Shown: piece by piece, positions 1-9,141 of the stretch
Numbering within the stretch: position 1 is the stretch's first letter
Layout of the letters: every line of letters begins with the position of its first letter
Source: Bubalus kerabau
Lineage: Eukaryota > Chordata > Mammalia > Artiodactyla > Bovidae
DNA: 64,000 nt
Reading direction: 5' to 3'
NCBI RefSeq assembly: GCF_029407905.1
Contig: NW_026577925.1
Location: 1,324,747 to 1,388,746, forward strand
Made by a program: the position numbers and the translations under genes
Notes under the pieces: model-generated
The model's input: only the letters and a program-made list of their open reading frames with translations
Told to the model about the DNA's origin: nothing
Database searches by the model: none

Positions 1-192
1 CCCTTGAGCACCTGCTGGGATGGGAAAGGGAAGGGTCCATGGATTGCACCCTAGAAACTTAGTAGGGTGCATGGATTTCAAACCCTGGTGGCCGCCCAGG
101 CAGCAAAGAAGGGGGGAGGGCACCTTGCTGCCCTTTCATGGCAGAATCTGTGGTTGTCCAGCTGCGTGGGCCTTTTCATGAGGACCCTGTGC

Positions 193-198
193 AATAAA
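193..198 (+). promoter_or_regulatory. Polyadenylation signal AATAAA, copy A
   Basis: The hexamer sits in the context GCAATAAAAGTTTG, typical of mammalian mRNA 3' ends. The same context occurs at 4683 and 9131, each time about 190 bp or less into the unit. It would serve a plus-strand transcript coming from the preceding GC-rich block, but transcription is not shown by the sequence. Confidence 0.5.
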
Positions 199-1759
199 AG
201 TTTGGTGTTTTGGAACTGAATAATTAGAGCGTGTAAAAGCTTTAAATTATGTGGTGGTGTAATTAAAAAACAAAACAAAACAAAACCAAGCTCCAAGTGT
301 TTTGCAAATGGAGGTTTAAATATTGAAGGACTGTATTCCTTGCACTGTGGCATTCTATCAAGAAGTGTGCAGGATTTTTTTTTTTTAAGAAAAGTGTTCG
401 AAGTGCGGGAAACAGGAAACCCAGAGGTGCCCCTGTATTTTGGGGAAGGCCTTAGGAGGTCACTTGGAAATGCTGCTGGCTGTGCGGGAGCGGGGCAGAT
501 GGGCTGTACAGGTTTGTCCTTTGCATGGATGTTCTTGTGTGTGGAAACCCAGCTCGGAGCCATCTCCTGATGTGTAAGAATTTCGCAGACAAACCTTGAG
601 CTAAGCAATGCATTTTTTCCTAAGAAAATGTTTGTCTTAAGCGATGTAAATATCCTATGTATTTCCGCTAGACTCTGGCTTCAGGTCGGTTCCCCCAAAA
701 GGCTCAGAAGCGATTTGAACAAAACAGCATGTTTTCCTCCTAGCTTGTTCTCCTTATCTATGTTAAGGAAATGATATATTTGCCTGCAATACTGCCTTTC
801 TTCAAGATTCATGTCAATCAAGTTTTGGCCCGGGATGACTCACCTGCTGCCAATATTATCTCAATGCCTGTCGTGGGGGAGGGGCCTGGTGCCATTCCCT
901 GAAACAGTTCCTTTCTTTCCTTAGCTGACTGCTAGTGCCTGTAGAATATCTGGCTAAAGACCAGCAGGGGGTACTCTTACTACCCACCCCCCACCCCGCC
1001 TCGAGTCTAAGTCAGCAGCTTTCTCTGTCTCTTTAATACTTTAATAACACTTGATGACACAAAAGCTCTGAGCGATCAAATCATATCAAATCTTCATTTC
1101 AGATTGAAGATGCATTCCATGGTATTGCCATCTTAAGTCTTTCCATCGTTATGGAATATCTGTCCATGTATTCAGGATAGTTTTCAGCCAGGGTGTATAA
1201 TTTCCAGTGTGCCAATCTTGTCATCCTCGTTACATCCATGGCAAAGTGTTTTATTCATGTTGATATTATTGAAAGGGAATTTTTTAAAATTCCTTTTCAG
1301 ATTATTATCTGCTAATGTATACAGATAAAACTGTGTAATCATTCATTTTTATCAGTTTGGACAGCTTGATAGTTGTCTTTAATTTCTTTACTTTCTGACA
1401 CTTTAAGATTATCCTGGGACACATATGTAATGCCTCACCCCTAAATTCAGACATGTGTTCAAAGAACTTCTGTCTTTTTATTTATTTATTTGTTTATTCT
1501 TTAACATTGAAATCGTTTTGACTATGCTGGGTGTTTGTTGCTAGATGGAAGTAGCTAGGACCTCTGGACTGCAGTCTCTCATCTCTTGCTGACCTCTTGT
1601 TGACCTCTGCAGATTCCTGGTAGGTGGGAGCTTGTTAGTTCCTTGTTCCTTATCAGAACCTCCTGTGGTAAGTGTTTTTCTCTTCTCTGTTGCCTGGTAA
1701 GGGTGGGTGGTCATGGGCATCCCAAAGTTGGCTAGAAGTCAATTATTTAAGCAGGCTTG
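199..1759. other. AT-rich unit interior, copy A, no gene seen
   Basis: No gene is visible in this stretch. It holds an AAAAC-type simple repeat (about 263-288), a poly-T run (375-386) and a TTTA-type run near 1478-1495. From about 1478 to 1690 there are scraps resembling the reverse of a ruminant tRNA-derived SINE (a TTTA head, then a CTATGCTGGGT motif, then a TTAGTTCCTTG motif). That last call is weak because the sequence is badly degraded. Confidence 0.6.
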
Positions 1760-2055
1760 TGCATAGATATGGGAGAAGGCAATGGCACCCCACTCCTGGA
1801 AAATCCCAAGGACGGAGGAGCCTGGTAGGCTGCAGTCCATGGGGTGGCTAAGAGTCGGACACCACTGAGTGACTTCATTTTCACTTTTCACTTTCATGCA
1901 TAGGAGGAGGAAATGGCAACCCACTCCAGTGTTCTTGCCTAGAGAACCCCAGGGACTGCAGGGCCTGGTGGGCTGCCATCTATGGCGTGGCACAGGGTCG
2001 GCCTCAACTGAACCACTTAGCAGCTGCAGCAGCAGCAGCAGCAGTGCATAGATAT
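1760..2055 (+). mobile_element. Bov-A2 SINE with target-site duplications, copy A
   Basis: The element body runs from 1771 to 2044. It starts with the GGGAGAAGGCAATGGCACCC head, has the two related arms of Bov-A2, and ends in a CAG-repeat tail. Direct repeats TGCATAGATAT flank it at 1760-1770 and 2045-2055 and match perfectly, as expected for LINE-driven insertion. About 12 bp are missing from the first arm compared with the copy at 6242. Bov-A2 is confined to ruminants. Confidence 0.9.
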
Positions 2056-2761
2056 CAAAGGGGATGAGAACAGTCAGGTAGGATCACATATGTCATCGTG
2101 AAACAATACTTCTCCCCTTAGCCAAAGCTAACGAAAGATTTCTGTTCTAGGTCAACCTAGAAGAGATCACTTAAGAGGTAAAGAAACTTAAACTCCATTA
2201 GCAAAGGCAGTTCAACATCTCAAGAAAACTTGTGCTAGGCACAAAACTCTTTTCTGGGGGCCTACTTTCCCTACAACCTCCTTATCCCATTCTGTACCCA
2301 TTCCTTTGCTTCTCCCGTCCTGAAAATGCCACCTGTAAGACAGAACTACTTCGTTTTCCTTCTTAAAGTGTGATTGCATTCCATACATTCTTGTAATAAC
2401 AAGTCATACATTTCCCTTCAGCAACCAAGAACTCACTCTTATATTGGCATTTGATAGATTGGTGAGCATACCTATCAGTGATAATAGCGCCCACCCCGCT
2501 TCCTGCAAGAACAGAACAAAACAAAACAAAACAAAAAAATTGCTTTCTTACATTTAATATGTTCGGATGGTGCCAGTCACTATTCATGCAGAGTCAAAAA
2601 TCTCTTTTGTTTCTGTGTAAAAGGGAGGTCCTTTCAAGTCGTGAATGTTTAAGAAGTTTCATTTATTTGGAAATGACCTAGCTATTCAATACACTGTCGT
2701 CACTTAGTTTAGCACCAGGATAGAAACTCAGGTAACCAAAACACCTGGAGGAACGATTGTA
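2056..2761. other. Unit interior between the SINEs, copy A, no gene seen
   Basis: Non-repetitive sequence apart from an AAAAC-type simple repeat at about 2512-2539. I recognise no gene, and the open frames here are short and not supported by anything else. Confidence 0.5.
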
Positions 2762-2942
2762 AGTTCAGTTCAGTTCAGTTGCTCAGTCGAGTCTGACTCT
2801 TTGTGACCCCGTGGCCTGCAGGACGCCAGGCTTCCGTGTCCATCACCAACTCCAGGGGCTTGCTCAAACTCATGTCCATCGAGTCAGTGATGCCATCCAA
2901 CCATCTTATCCTCTGTCATCCCCTTCTCCTCTGCCTTCAATC
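2762..2942 (-). mobile_element. Bov-tA SINE, reverse orientation, copy A
   Basis: The left end is the AGTTC pentanucleotide run, which is the reversed tail. It is followed by GCTCAGTCG and GACTCTTTG, the reversed hallmarks of the ruminant Bov-tA family, and by CATCGAGTCAGTGATGCC further in. The 5' end of the element, at the right, appears truncated near 2942. I found no clear target-site duplication. Confidence 0.85.
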
Positions 2943-3711
2943 AAGACTATGAGAGGCAGATATTTTAGAGTATAATTATTGTTAAGAGTTTATCTAAAAG
3001 CTCATATCACATTTACATTTTTTACATTGGTTGTTGCTGTTTCCAGGTACTTTCTTGCTGACAAGCTTGTGACACATATAACAATAGAGCAATTTTTACC
3101 TCAAAAGAAACCTAGGCACTATGAACATGTTGTGCTTAATGTTGTTGACTCTTAGACATGTCTATAATGGAGGAGCAAAACCAAAAATACTAGATATTTA
3201 ATATTGACTAGTTCCCAGTTCACGGGACTCTGACATTCATTTAGGTCAATGTTTTCTTGTATTTCCAGAAGTTTGATTTGGAAGGGCTGCCTTGTCTTGA
3301 GACCATTGAAATCAGAACTCAGAACTTGAGCAATATTATCAAAAAACACAAGGCTCACACTGACATATACCTTAATCCAAACAGTCAGACAAGACATCTT
3401 CCAGTTTTCCGCCTGAGATTTAAAATATTTCTTTGAGCCGTTTTCCTGGGAAGTGGGGGGGGGGTGGGGGTGGCAGCGAGGCAGGCTTGGGTAACAAGCT
3501 AATTGTTGGTCATTGCATATGCAAAGAACCAGCTTTCCGGGTTCCAAGGAAAAAAGTTTCCTTGGTACCCAATTTTGTTTGGATCTATAGACTCTCATGG
3601 CCCTCCTAGGTCAGGACATCTTTCCTTTCTGTAGTCCTCGTTTGAACCCTAAATCATACACAGCTTGGACTGTCTCTGTGGGGTGGATGTATTGTCCTCG
3701 TGTTTGACCTG
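2943..3711. other. Unit interior before the minisatellite, copy A
   Basis: AT-rich sequence with a G-rich run near 3455-3470. A minus-strand open frame (3152-3598) lies here and is listed separately. Nothing else is recognisable. Confidence 0.5.
3152..3598 (-). other. Open frame of 148 codons conserved in both unit copies; coding status doubtful
   Basis: The frame is open from an ATG at 3598 down to 3152 and has a counterpart of 147 codons at 7606-8049. The C-terminal half, from about residue 67, is almost identical between the two, while the proline- and histidine-rich middle differs. I recognise no domain or family. The similarity follows from the unit duplication, so it is not evidence of selection. 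No intron, promoter or Kozak evidence supports it, and it may simply be a chance frame. Confidence 0.15.
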
Positions 3712-4165
3712 GCGGCAGTAGCGAGGTCCGAGAGCCTCTCCTGGAACCGGGCGTGGGGACGGGGCTCACCGGGAGCCCCTGGTGGAAGTGGGCAACGCGC
3801 CGGGAGCGCGCCAGGGGCGGGGCGATCCCGGGCGGCACGGGTCGGGGTTCTGGTCGGGAGGGGGTGGGGGGCGGTAACAGTTGTGCTCTCGGGGGTCCCC
3901 ACTGCAGCTGGAAACGCGCTGGGAGTGCAGCAGGGGCGGGGTGAACCCGGGTGGCGCGGGGCGGGGTTCGGCTCCTGGCGGGGGTGGGGGAGGGCTTCCC
4001 AGTTGTGCTCTCGGTGGTGGCCACTGAGGCTGGAAACGCGCCGGGAGCGCACCCGGGGCGGGGTAAACCTGGGCTGCGCGGGTCGAGATTTAGATGGCTG
4101 TGGGTGGGGGTTCGGTCCCAGTTGTGCTCTCGGGGGTCGCCACTGCGGCTAGGAACGCCCATTTC
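3712..4165. repeat. GC-rich minisatellite, about 120-bp units, with GC boxes (copy A)
   Basis: Units begin with a GGAAACGCGC-like motif at about 3910 and 4031, with a looser one at about 3781. Each contains the GC-box core GGGGCGGGG, at 3814, 3933 and 4055, so the spacing is 119-122 bp. Each unit ends with a TTGTGCTCTCGG motif. The block is dense in CpG and would score as a CpG island, which suggests a promoter-like element for the plus strand. Open frames on both strands here are by-products of the base composition. Confidence 0.75.
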
Positions 4166-4682
4166 CTACGCTCCTGTGTCCCCAAGGATCCACATCTAGT
4201 GGGTGCAGCGGAGGGCTGCGGGCCACAGGTCAGGGAACTGGGACTGCTTGGAGCAGGGAACCAAGTATTCCGCCCTCTGTTGGCACATTCTCGGAGCTCC
4301 CCAACCTGGCGGTTGCAGAAAGGCCTCGCCCTTGGTGTCAAGGCCTTTACCCCTCCACCCCTTTGCTGAAAAATCTCAGTCTGCACGGTTTTCCCAAGCA
4401 GCCTAGTGTCCCCTGGAAGTCCAAGGGACAGAACCCTGAACTCTGGCCAGCTGGCCCAGCCCTGCTTCTGGCACTTTGTAGGCCAGCGGGCCCTGGAGCA
4501 CCTGCTAGGATGAGAAAGGGAAGGGTCCGCGAATTGCACCCTAGAAAGTTAGTAGGGTGCATGGATTTCAAACCCTGGTGGCCGCCCAGGCAGCAAAGAA
4601 GTGGAGAGGGCACCTTGCTGCCCTTTCATGGCAGAATCTGTGGCTGTCCTGATGCGTGGGCCTTTTCCTTGGGACCTTGTGC
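4166..4682 (+). other. Segment between GC-rich minisatellite and AATAAA (copy A into copy B)
   Basis: Moderately GC-rich sequence joining the GC-box block to the polyadenylation signal at 4683. Its equivalent is 8641-9130. The arrangement of CpG island, about 0.5 kb and AATAAA would fit a short transcript or a processed 3' exon, but no open frame has recognisable similarity. It could also be a relic of a gene 3' end captured in the repeat. Confidence 0.3.
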
Positions 4683-4688
4683 AATAAA
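4683..4688 (+). promoter_or_regulatory. Polyadenylation signal AATAAA, copy B
   Basis: Equivalent of the copy A site. It lies about 520 bp downstream of the GC-rich minisatellite of copy A, a spacing compatible with a short transcription unit running from the GC boxes to this signal. Confidence 0.5.
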
Positions 4689-4690
4689 AG

Positions 4691-6230
4691 TTTGGTGTTT
4701 TGGTACTGAATAATTAGAAATTGTAAAAAGTTTAAATTATGTGGTGGTGTAATTAAAAAACAAAACAAAACAAAACCAAGCCCCAAGTGTTTGGCACAGG
4801 GAGGTTTAAGTATTGAAGGCCTGTTTTCCTTGCACTGTGGCATTCTATCAAGAAGTGTGCAGGATTTTTTTTTTTTTTAAGAAAGTGTTCAAAGTGAGGG
4901 CAACAGGAAACCCAGAGGTGCCCCTGTATTTTGGGGAAGGCCTTAGGAGGTCACTTGGAAATGCTGCTGGCTGTGGGGGAGGGGGGCAGATGGGCTGTGC
5001 AGGCTTGTCCTTTGCATTCATGTTCTTGTGTGTAGAAACCCAGCTCGGAGCCATCTCCTGATGTGTAAGAATTTCGCAGACAAACCTTGAGCTAAGCAAT
5101 GCATTTGTTCCTGAGGAAATGTTTGTCTTAAGCGATGTAAATATCCTATGTATATCCGCTGGACTCTGGCTTCAGGTCGGTTCCCCCAATAGGCTCAGAA
5201 GCGACTTGAACAAAACAGTATGTTTTCCTCGTACCTTGTTCTCCTAATCTATGTTAAGGAAATGATGTATTTGCCTGGAATACTGCCTTTCTTCAAGATT
5301 CATGTCAATCAGTTTTTGGCCCAGGATGACTCACCTGCTGCCAATGTGACCTCAAGGCATGTCGTGGGGGAGGGGCCTGGTGCCATTCCCTGAGACAGTG
5401 CCTTTCTTTCCTTAGCTGACTGCTAGTGCCTGTAGAATATCTGGCTAGAGACCAGCAGGGCGTACACCCCGCCTCAAGTCTAAGTCAGCAGCTTTCTCTA
5501 TCTCATTTATACTTTAATAACAATTGATGACACAAAAGCTCTGAGCGATCAAATCATATCAAATCTTCATTTCAGATTGAAGATGCATTCCATGGTATTG
5601 CCATCTTAAGTCTTTCCATTGTTATGGAATATCTGTCCATGTATTCAGGATAGTTTTCAGCCAGGGTGTATAATTTCCAGTGTGCCAGTCTTGTCATCCT
5701 CGTTACATCCATGGCAAAGTGTTGTATTCATGTTGACATTATTGAAAGGGAATTTTTTTTAATTCCTTTTCAGATTATTATCTGGTAATATATACAGAAA
5801 AAACTGTGTAATCTTTCGTTTTTATCAGTTTGGACAGCTTGATAGTTGTCTTTAATTTCTTTCCTTTCTCATACTTTAAGATTTTCTGGGCACCGTACAT
5901 GTACTGCCTCAGCCCTAATCTCAGTCATGTGTTCAAAGAACTTCTGTCCTTTATTTGTTTACTTATTTTTTGCAACATTGAATTCGTTTTGACTATGCTG
6001 GGTCTCTGCTGCAAGATGGAAGTTGCTAGGACCTCTGGACTGCAGTCTTCCATCTCTTATTGACCTCTTGTTGACCTCTGCAGAATCCTGGTTGGCGGGA
6101 GCTTGTTAGTTCCTTGTTCCTTACCAGGACCTCCTGTGGTAAGTGTTTTTCTCTTCTCTGTTGCCTGGTAAGGGTGGATGGTCATTGGCATCCCAAAGCT
6201 AGCTAGAAGTCAATTATTTAGGCAGGCTTG
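4691..6230. other. AT-rich unit interior, copy B, no gene seen
   Basis: Counterpart of 199-1759. It has the same AAAAC run (about 4753-4778) and poly-T run (4865-4878), and the same degraded SINE-like scraps near 5950-6170. No gene is visible. Confidence 0.6.
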
Positions 6231-6548
6231 TGCATAGATATGGGAGAAGGCAATGGCACCCCACTCCAGTATTCTTGCGTGGAAAATCCCATGGATGGAG
6301 GAGCCTGGTAGGCTGCAGTCCATGGGGTGGTTAAGAGTCGGACACCACTGAGCGACTTCACGTTCACTTTTCACTTTCATGCATGGGAGGAGGAAATGGC
6401 AACCCACTCCAGTGTTCTTGCCTAGAGAACCCCAGGGACTGCGGGGCCTGGTGGGCTGCCGTCTATGGGGTCGCACAGAGTCGGACACGACTGAAACGAC
6501 TTAGCAGCAGCGGCGGCGGCAGCAGCAGCAGAAGCAGTGCATCGATAT
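6231..6548 (+). mobile_element. Bov-A2 SINE with target-site duplications, copy B
   Basis: The body runs from 6242 to 6537 with both arms intact, and ends in a mixed CGG and CAG tail. The left duplication TGCATAGATAT (6231-6241) matches the right one (6538-6548) except for one A-to-C change. The flanking duplications are the same as in copy A, so this is one ancestral insertion copied with the unit. Confidence 0.9.
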
Positions 6549-7215
6549 CAAAAGGGCTGCAAACAGTCAGGAAGGATCACATATGTCACCGTGAAACACT
6601 ACTTCTCCACTTAGCCAAAGCTAACAAAAGATTTCTGTTCTAGGTCAACCTAGAAGAGATCACTTAAGAGGTAAAGAAACTTAAACTCCATTAGCAAAGG
6701 CAGTTCGACATCTCAAGAAAACTTGTGCTAGGCACAGAACTCTTTTCTGGGGGTCCACTTTCCCTACAACCTCCTTATCCCATTCTGTACCCATTCCTTT
6801 GCTTCTCCCATCCTGAAACTGCCACCTGTAAGACAGAACTACTTCGTTTTCCTTCCTCAAGTGCCATTGCATTCCACATACTTTCTTGTAATAACAAGTC
6901 ATACATTTCCCCTCAGCAACCAAGAACTGACTTTTATATTGGCATTGGCTATAGCCCGCCCCCCTCCCCCCACCCCCAAGAACAGAACAAAACAAAACAA
7001 AACAATTGCTTTCTTACATTTAACATATCAGGATGGTGCCAGACACTATTCATGGAGAGTCAAAAATCTCTTTTGTTTCTGTGTAAAAGGGAGGTCCTTT
7101 CAAGTCGTGAATGTTTCAGAACTTTCATTTATTTGGAAATGACCTAGCTATTCAATACACTGTCGTCACAAGGATAGAAACGCGGGTAACCAAAACACCT
7201 GGAGAAACGTTTGTT
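6549..7215. other. Unit interior between the SINEs, copy B, no gene seen
   Basis: Equivalent of 2056-2761. A C-rich run (about 6957-6978) precedes the AAAAC repeat (about 6982-7004). No recognisable gene. Confidence 0.5.
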
Positions 7216-7396
7216 AGTTCAGTTCAGTTCAGTTGCTCAGTCGTGTCTGAGTCTTTGGGACCCCGTGGCCTGAAGGACGCTAGGCTTCCGTGTCCGTCAC
7301 CAGCTCCAGGGGCTTGCACAAACTCATGTCCATCGAGTCAGTGATGCCATCCAACCATCTTATCCTCTGTCGTCCCCTTCTCCTCTGCCTTCAATC
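7216..7396 (-). mobile_element. Bov-tA SINE, reverse orientation, copy B
   Basis: Same insertion as at 2762-2942. It has the AGTTC run at the left (reversed tail), then the GCTCAGTCGTGTCTGA motif and CATCGAGTCAGTGATGCC, ending at the same point on the right. It predates the unit duplication. Confidence 0.85.
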
Positions 7397-8164
7397 AAGA
7401 CTATGAGAGGCAGATATTTTAGAGTATAATTATTGTTAAGGGTTTGTCTAAAAGCTCATATCACATTTACATTTTTTACTTTTGTTGTTGTCGTTTCCAG
7501 GTAGTTTCTTGCTGACAAGCTTGTGACAGATATAACAATAGAGCAATTTTTACCTCAAAAGAAACCTAGGCACTATGAACATGTTGTGCTTAATGTTGTT
7601 GACTCTTAGACATGTCTATAATGGAGGAGCAAAACCAAAAATACTAGATATTTAATATTGACTAGTTCCCAGTTCACGGGACTCTGACATTCATTTAGGT
7701 CAATGTTTTCTTGTATTTCCAGCAGTTTGATTTGGAAGGGCTGCCTTGTCTTGAGACCATTGAAATCAGAACACAGAACTTGAGCAATATTATCAAAAAA
7801 CACAAGGCTCACACTGACACATACCTTAATCCAAACAGACAGACAAGACATCTTCCAGGTTTCCGCCTGAGATTTAAAATATTTCTTTGAGCCAGTCTTC
7901 TGGGGAGTGGGGGGATGGGGGTGCCAGTAAAGCAGGCTTGGGTAACAAGCTAATTCTTGGTCATTGCATATGCAAAGAACCAGCTTTCCGGGTTCCAAGG
8001 AAAAAAGTTTCCTTGGTAACCAACTTTGTCTGGTTCTATAGAATATCATGGCCCTCCTAGGTCAGGTCATCTTGCCTTTCTGTAGTCCTCGTTTTATCCC
8101 TAAATCATAGACAGCTTGGATTGTCTCTGTGGGGTGTATGTATTGTCCTCATGTTTGACCTGGC
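7397..8164. other. Unit interior before the minisatellite, copy B
   Basis: Counterpart of 2943-3711, including a 147-codon minus-strand open frame at 7606-8049 whose C-terminal half matches the one at 3152-3598. The N-terminal residues differ between copies, and no protein family is recognised. Confidence 0.4.
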
Positions 8165-8640
8165 GGCAGCAGCGAGGTCCGAGAGCCTCTCCTGGAACCG
8201 GGCGTGGGGACGGGGCTCACCGAGAGCTGCTGGTGAAGGTGGGCAGCGCCCCTGGAGCGCGGCAGGGGCGGGGCGAACCCGGGCAGCACAGGGCGGGTGT
8301 CGGCTCCTGGCGGGGGTAGGGGAGGGCTTCCCAGTTGTGCTCTCGGAGATGGCCACTGCGGCTGGAAACACGCCGGGAGCACAGCCAGGGTGGGGTAAAC
8401 CTGGGCTGCACAGGTCGAGATTCCGCTCGCTGTGGGTGGGGGGTCGGTCCCTGTTGTGCTCCCGGGGGTCGCCAATGTGGCTGGGAACCCGCCGGGAGCC
8501 CAGCAGGGCCGGGGCAAAACCTGGCGGCGCGGGGCGGGGCGGGGGTCCGTTCGCAGCTGGGGTCGGCTCCTGGCAGGGGTGGGGGAGGGCTTTCCAGATG
8601 TGCTGTTGGGGGTCGCCATTGCGGCTGGGAATGCCCATTT
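8165..8640. repeat. GC-rich minisatellite, about 120-145-bp units (copy B)
   Basis: Equivalent of 3712-4165. One intact GC box (GGGGCGGGG) remains at 8265. The next two units carry altered versions near 8387 and 8505. The last unit is longer by an extra G-rich stretch around 8530-8560. The block is CpG-dense. Confidence 0.7.
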
Positions 8641-9130
8641 CGTGAACTCCTGGATCCCCAAGGATCGGCATCCATTGGCCACAGCGGAGGGGTGCGGAAC
8701 ACAGGTAAGGGAACGGGGACTGCCTGGAGAAGGGAACCATGTATTCCGCCCTGTGTTGGCACAGTCTCAGAGCTCCCCAACCTGGCGGTCGCAGAAAGGC
8801 CTCGTCTTTGGGGTCAAGGCCTTTACCACTCCACCCCTCTGCTGAAAAACCTCAGAGTCTGGGCGGTTTTCCCAAGCAGCCTAGTGTCCGCTGGAAGTCC
8901 AAGGGACAGAACCCTGAATTCTGGCCGGCTGGCCCAGCCCTGCTTCTGGCACTTTGTAGGCCAGCGGGCCCTGGAGCACCGGCTAGGATGGGAAAGGGAA
9001 GGGTACGCGAATTGCACCCTGGTGGCCGCCGAGGCAGCAAAGAAGGGGAGAGGGCACCTTACGGCCCTTTAATGGCAGATAGAATCTGTGGCTGTCCTGC
9101 TGCGTGGGCCTTTTCATGGGGACCTTGTGC
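8641..9130 (+). other. Segment between GC-rich minisatellite and AATAAA (copy B into copy C)
   Basis: Counterpart of 4166-4682. It is shortened by the 34-bp deletion near 9019 and leads into the AATAAA at 9131 and the satellite junction. No gene recognised. Confidence 0.3.
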
Positions 9131-9141
9131 AATAAAAGTTT
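8969..9141. repeat. 4.48-kb tandem unit, truncated copy C
   Basis: The first 173 bp of a third unit. It contains an internal 34-bp deletion near 9019, flanked in the other copies by the direct repeat ACCCT, and then the AATAAA signal at 9131. It ends a few bases later, where satellite DNA begins. This is the boundary between the non-satellite repeat and the satellite array. Confidence 0.85.
9131..9136 (+). promoter_or_regulatory. Polyadenylation signal AATAAA, copy C, at the satellite junction
   Basis: Third copy of the signal. The unit sequence stops about five bases after it, and satellite sequence starts at about 9142. Any transcript ending here would be cleaved inside the first satellite bases. 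Confidence 0.45.

Larger units (their letters stand above)
1..4490. repeat. 4.48-kb tandem unit, copy A
   Basis: The whole stretch recurs downstream at an offset of 4490 bp at the start, 4471 bp at the first SINE and 4454 bp at the second, so small indels separate the copies. Sampled stretches look about 95% identical by eye. In order the unit contains an AATAAA signal, a poly-T run, an AT-rich interior without recognisable genes, a Bov-A2 SINE, an A-rich simple repeat, a reverse Bov-tA SINE, more AT-rich sequence, a GC-rich minisatellite and a roughly 500-bp segment that leads into the next copy. The window starts inside the array, so the true unit phase and any further copies to the left are unknown. 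I do not recognise the unit as a named family. Confidence 0.9.
4491..8968. repeat. 4.48-kb tandem unit, copy B
   Basis: This is the second tandem copy, 4478 bp long, with the same internal order as copy A. Both SINEs sit at the orthologous points, so they were inserted before the unit was duplicated. Its Bov-A2 element is fuller than that of copy A, which lacks about 12 bp near its start. The GC boxes in its minisatellite are more decayed than in copy A. Confidence 0.9.

Noticed and set aside
3611..4162. Proline- and arginine-rich open frames across the GC-rich minisatellite, both strands
   Set aside because: Open frames occur in several phases on both strands at once, as expected from a GC-rich tandem repeat. 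Nothing indicates translation.
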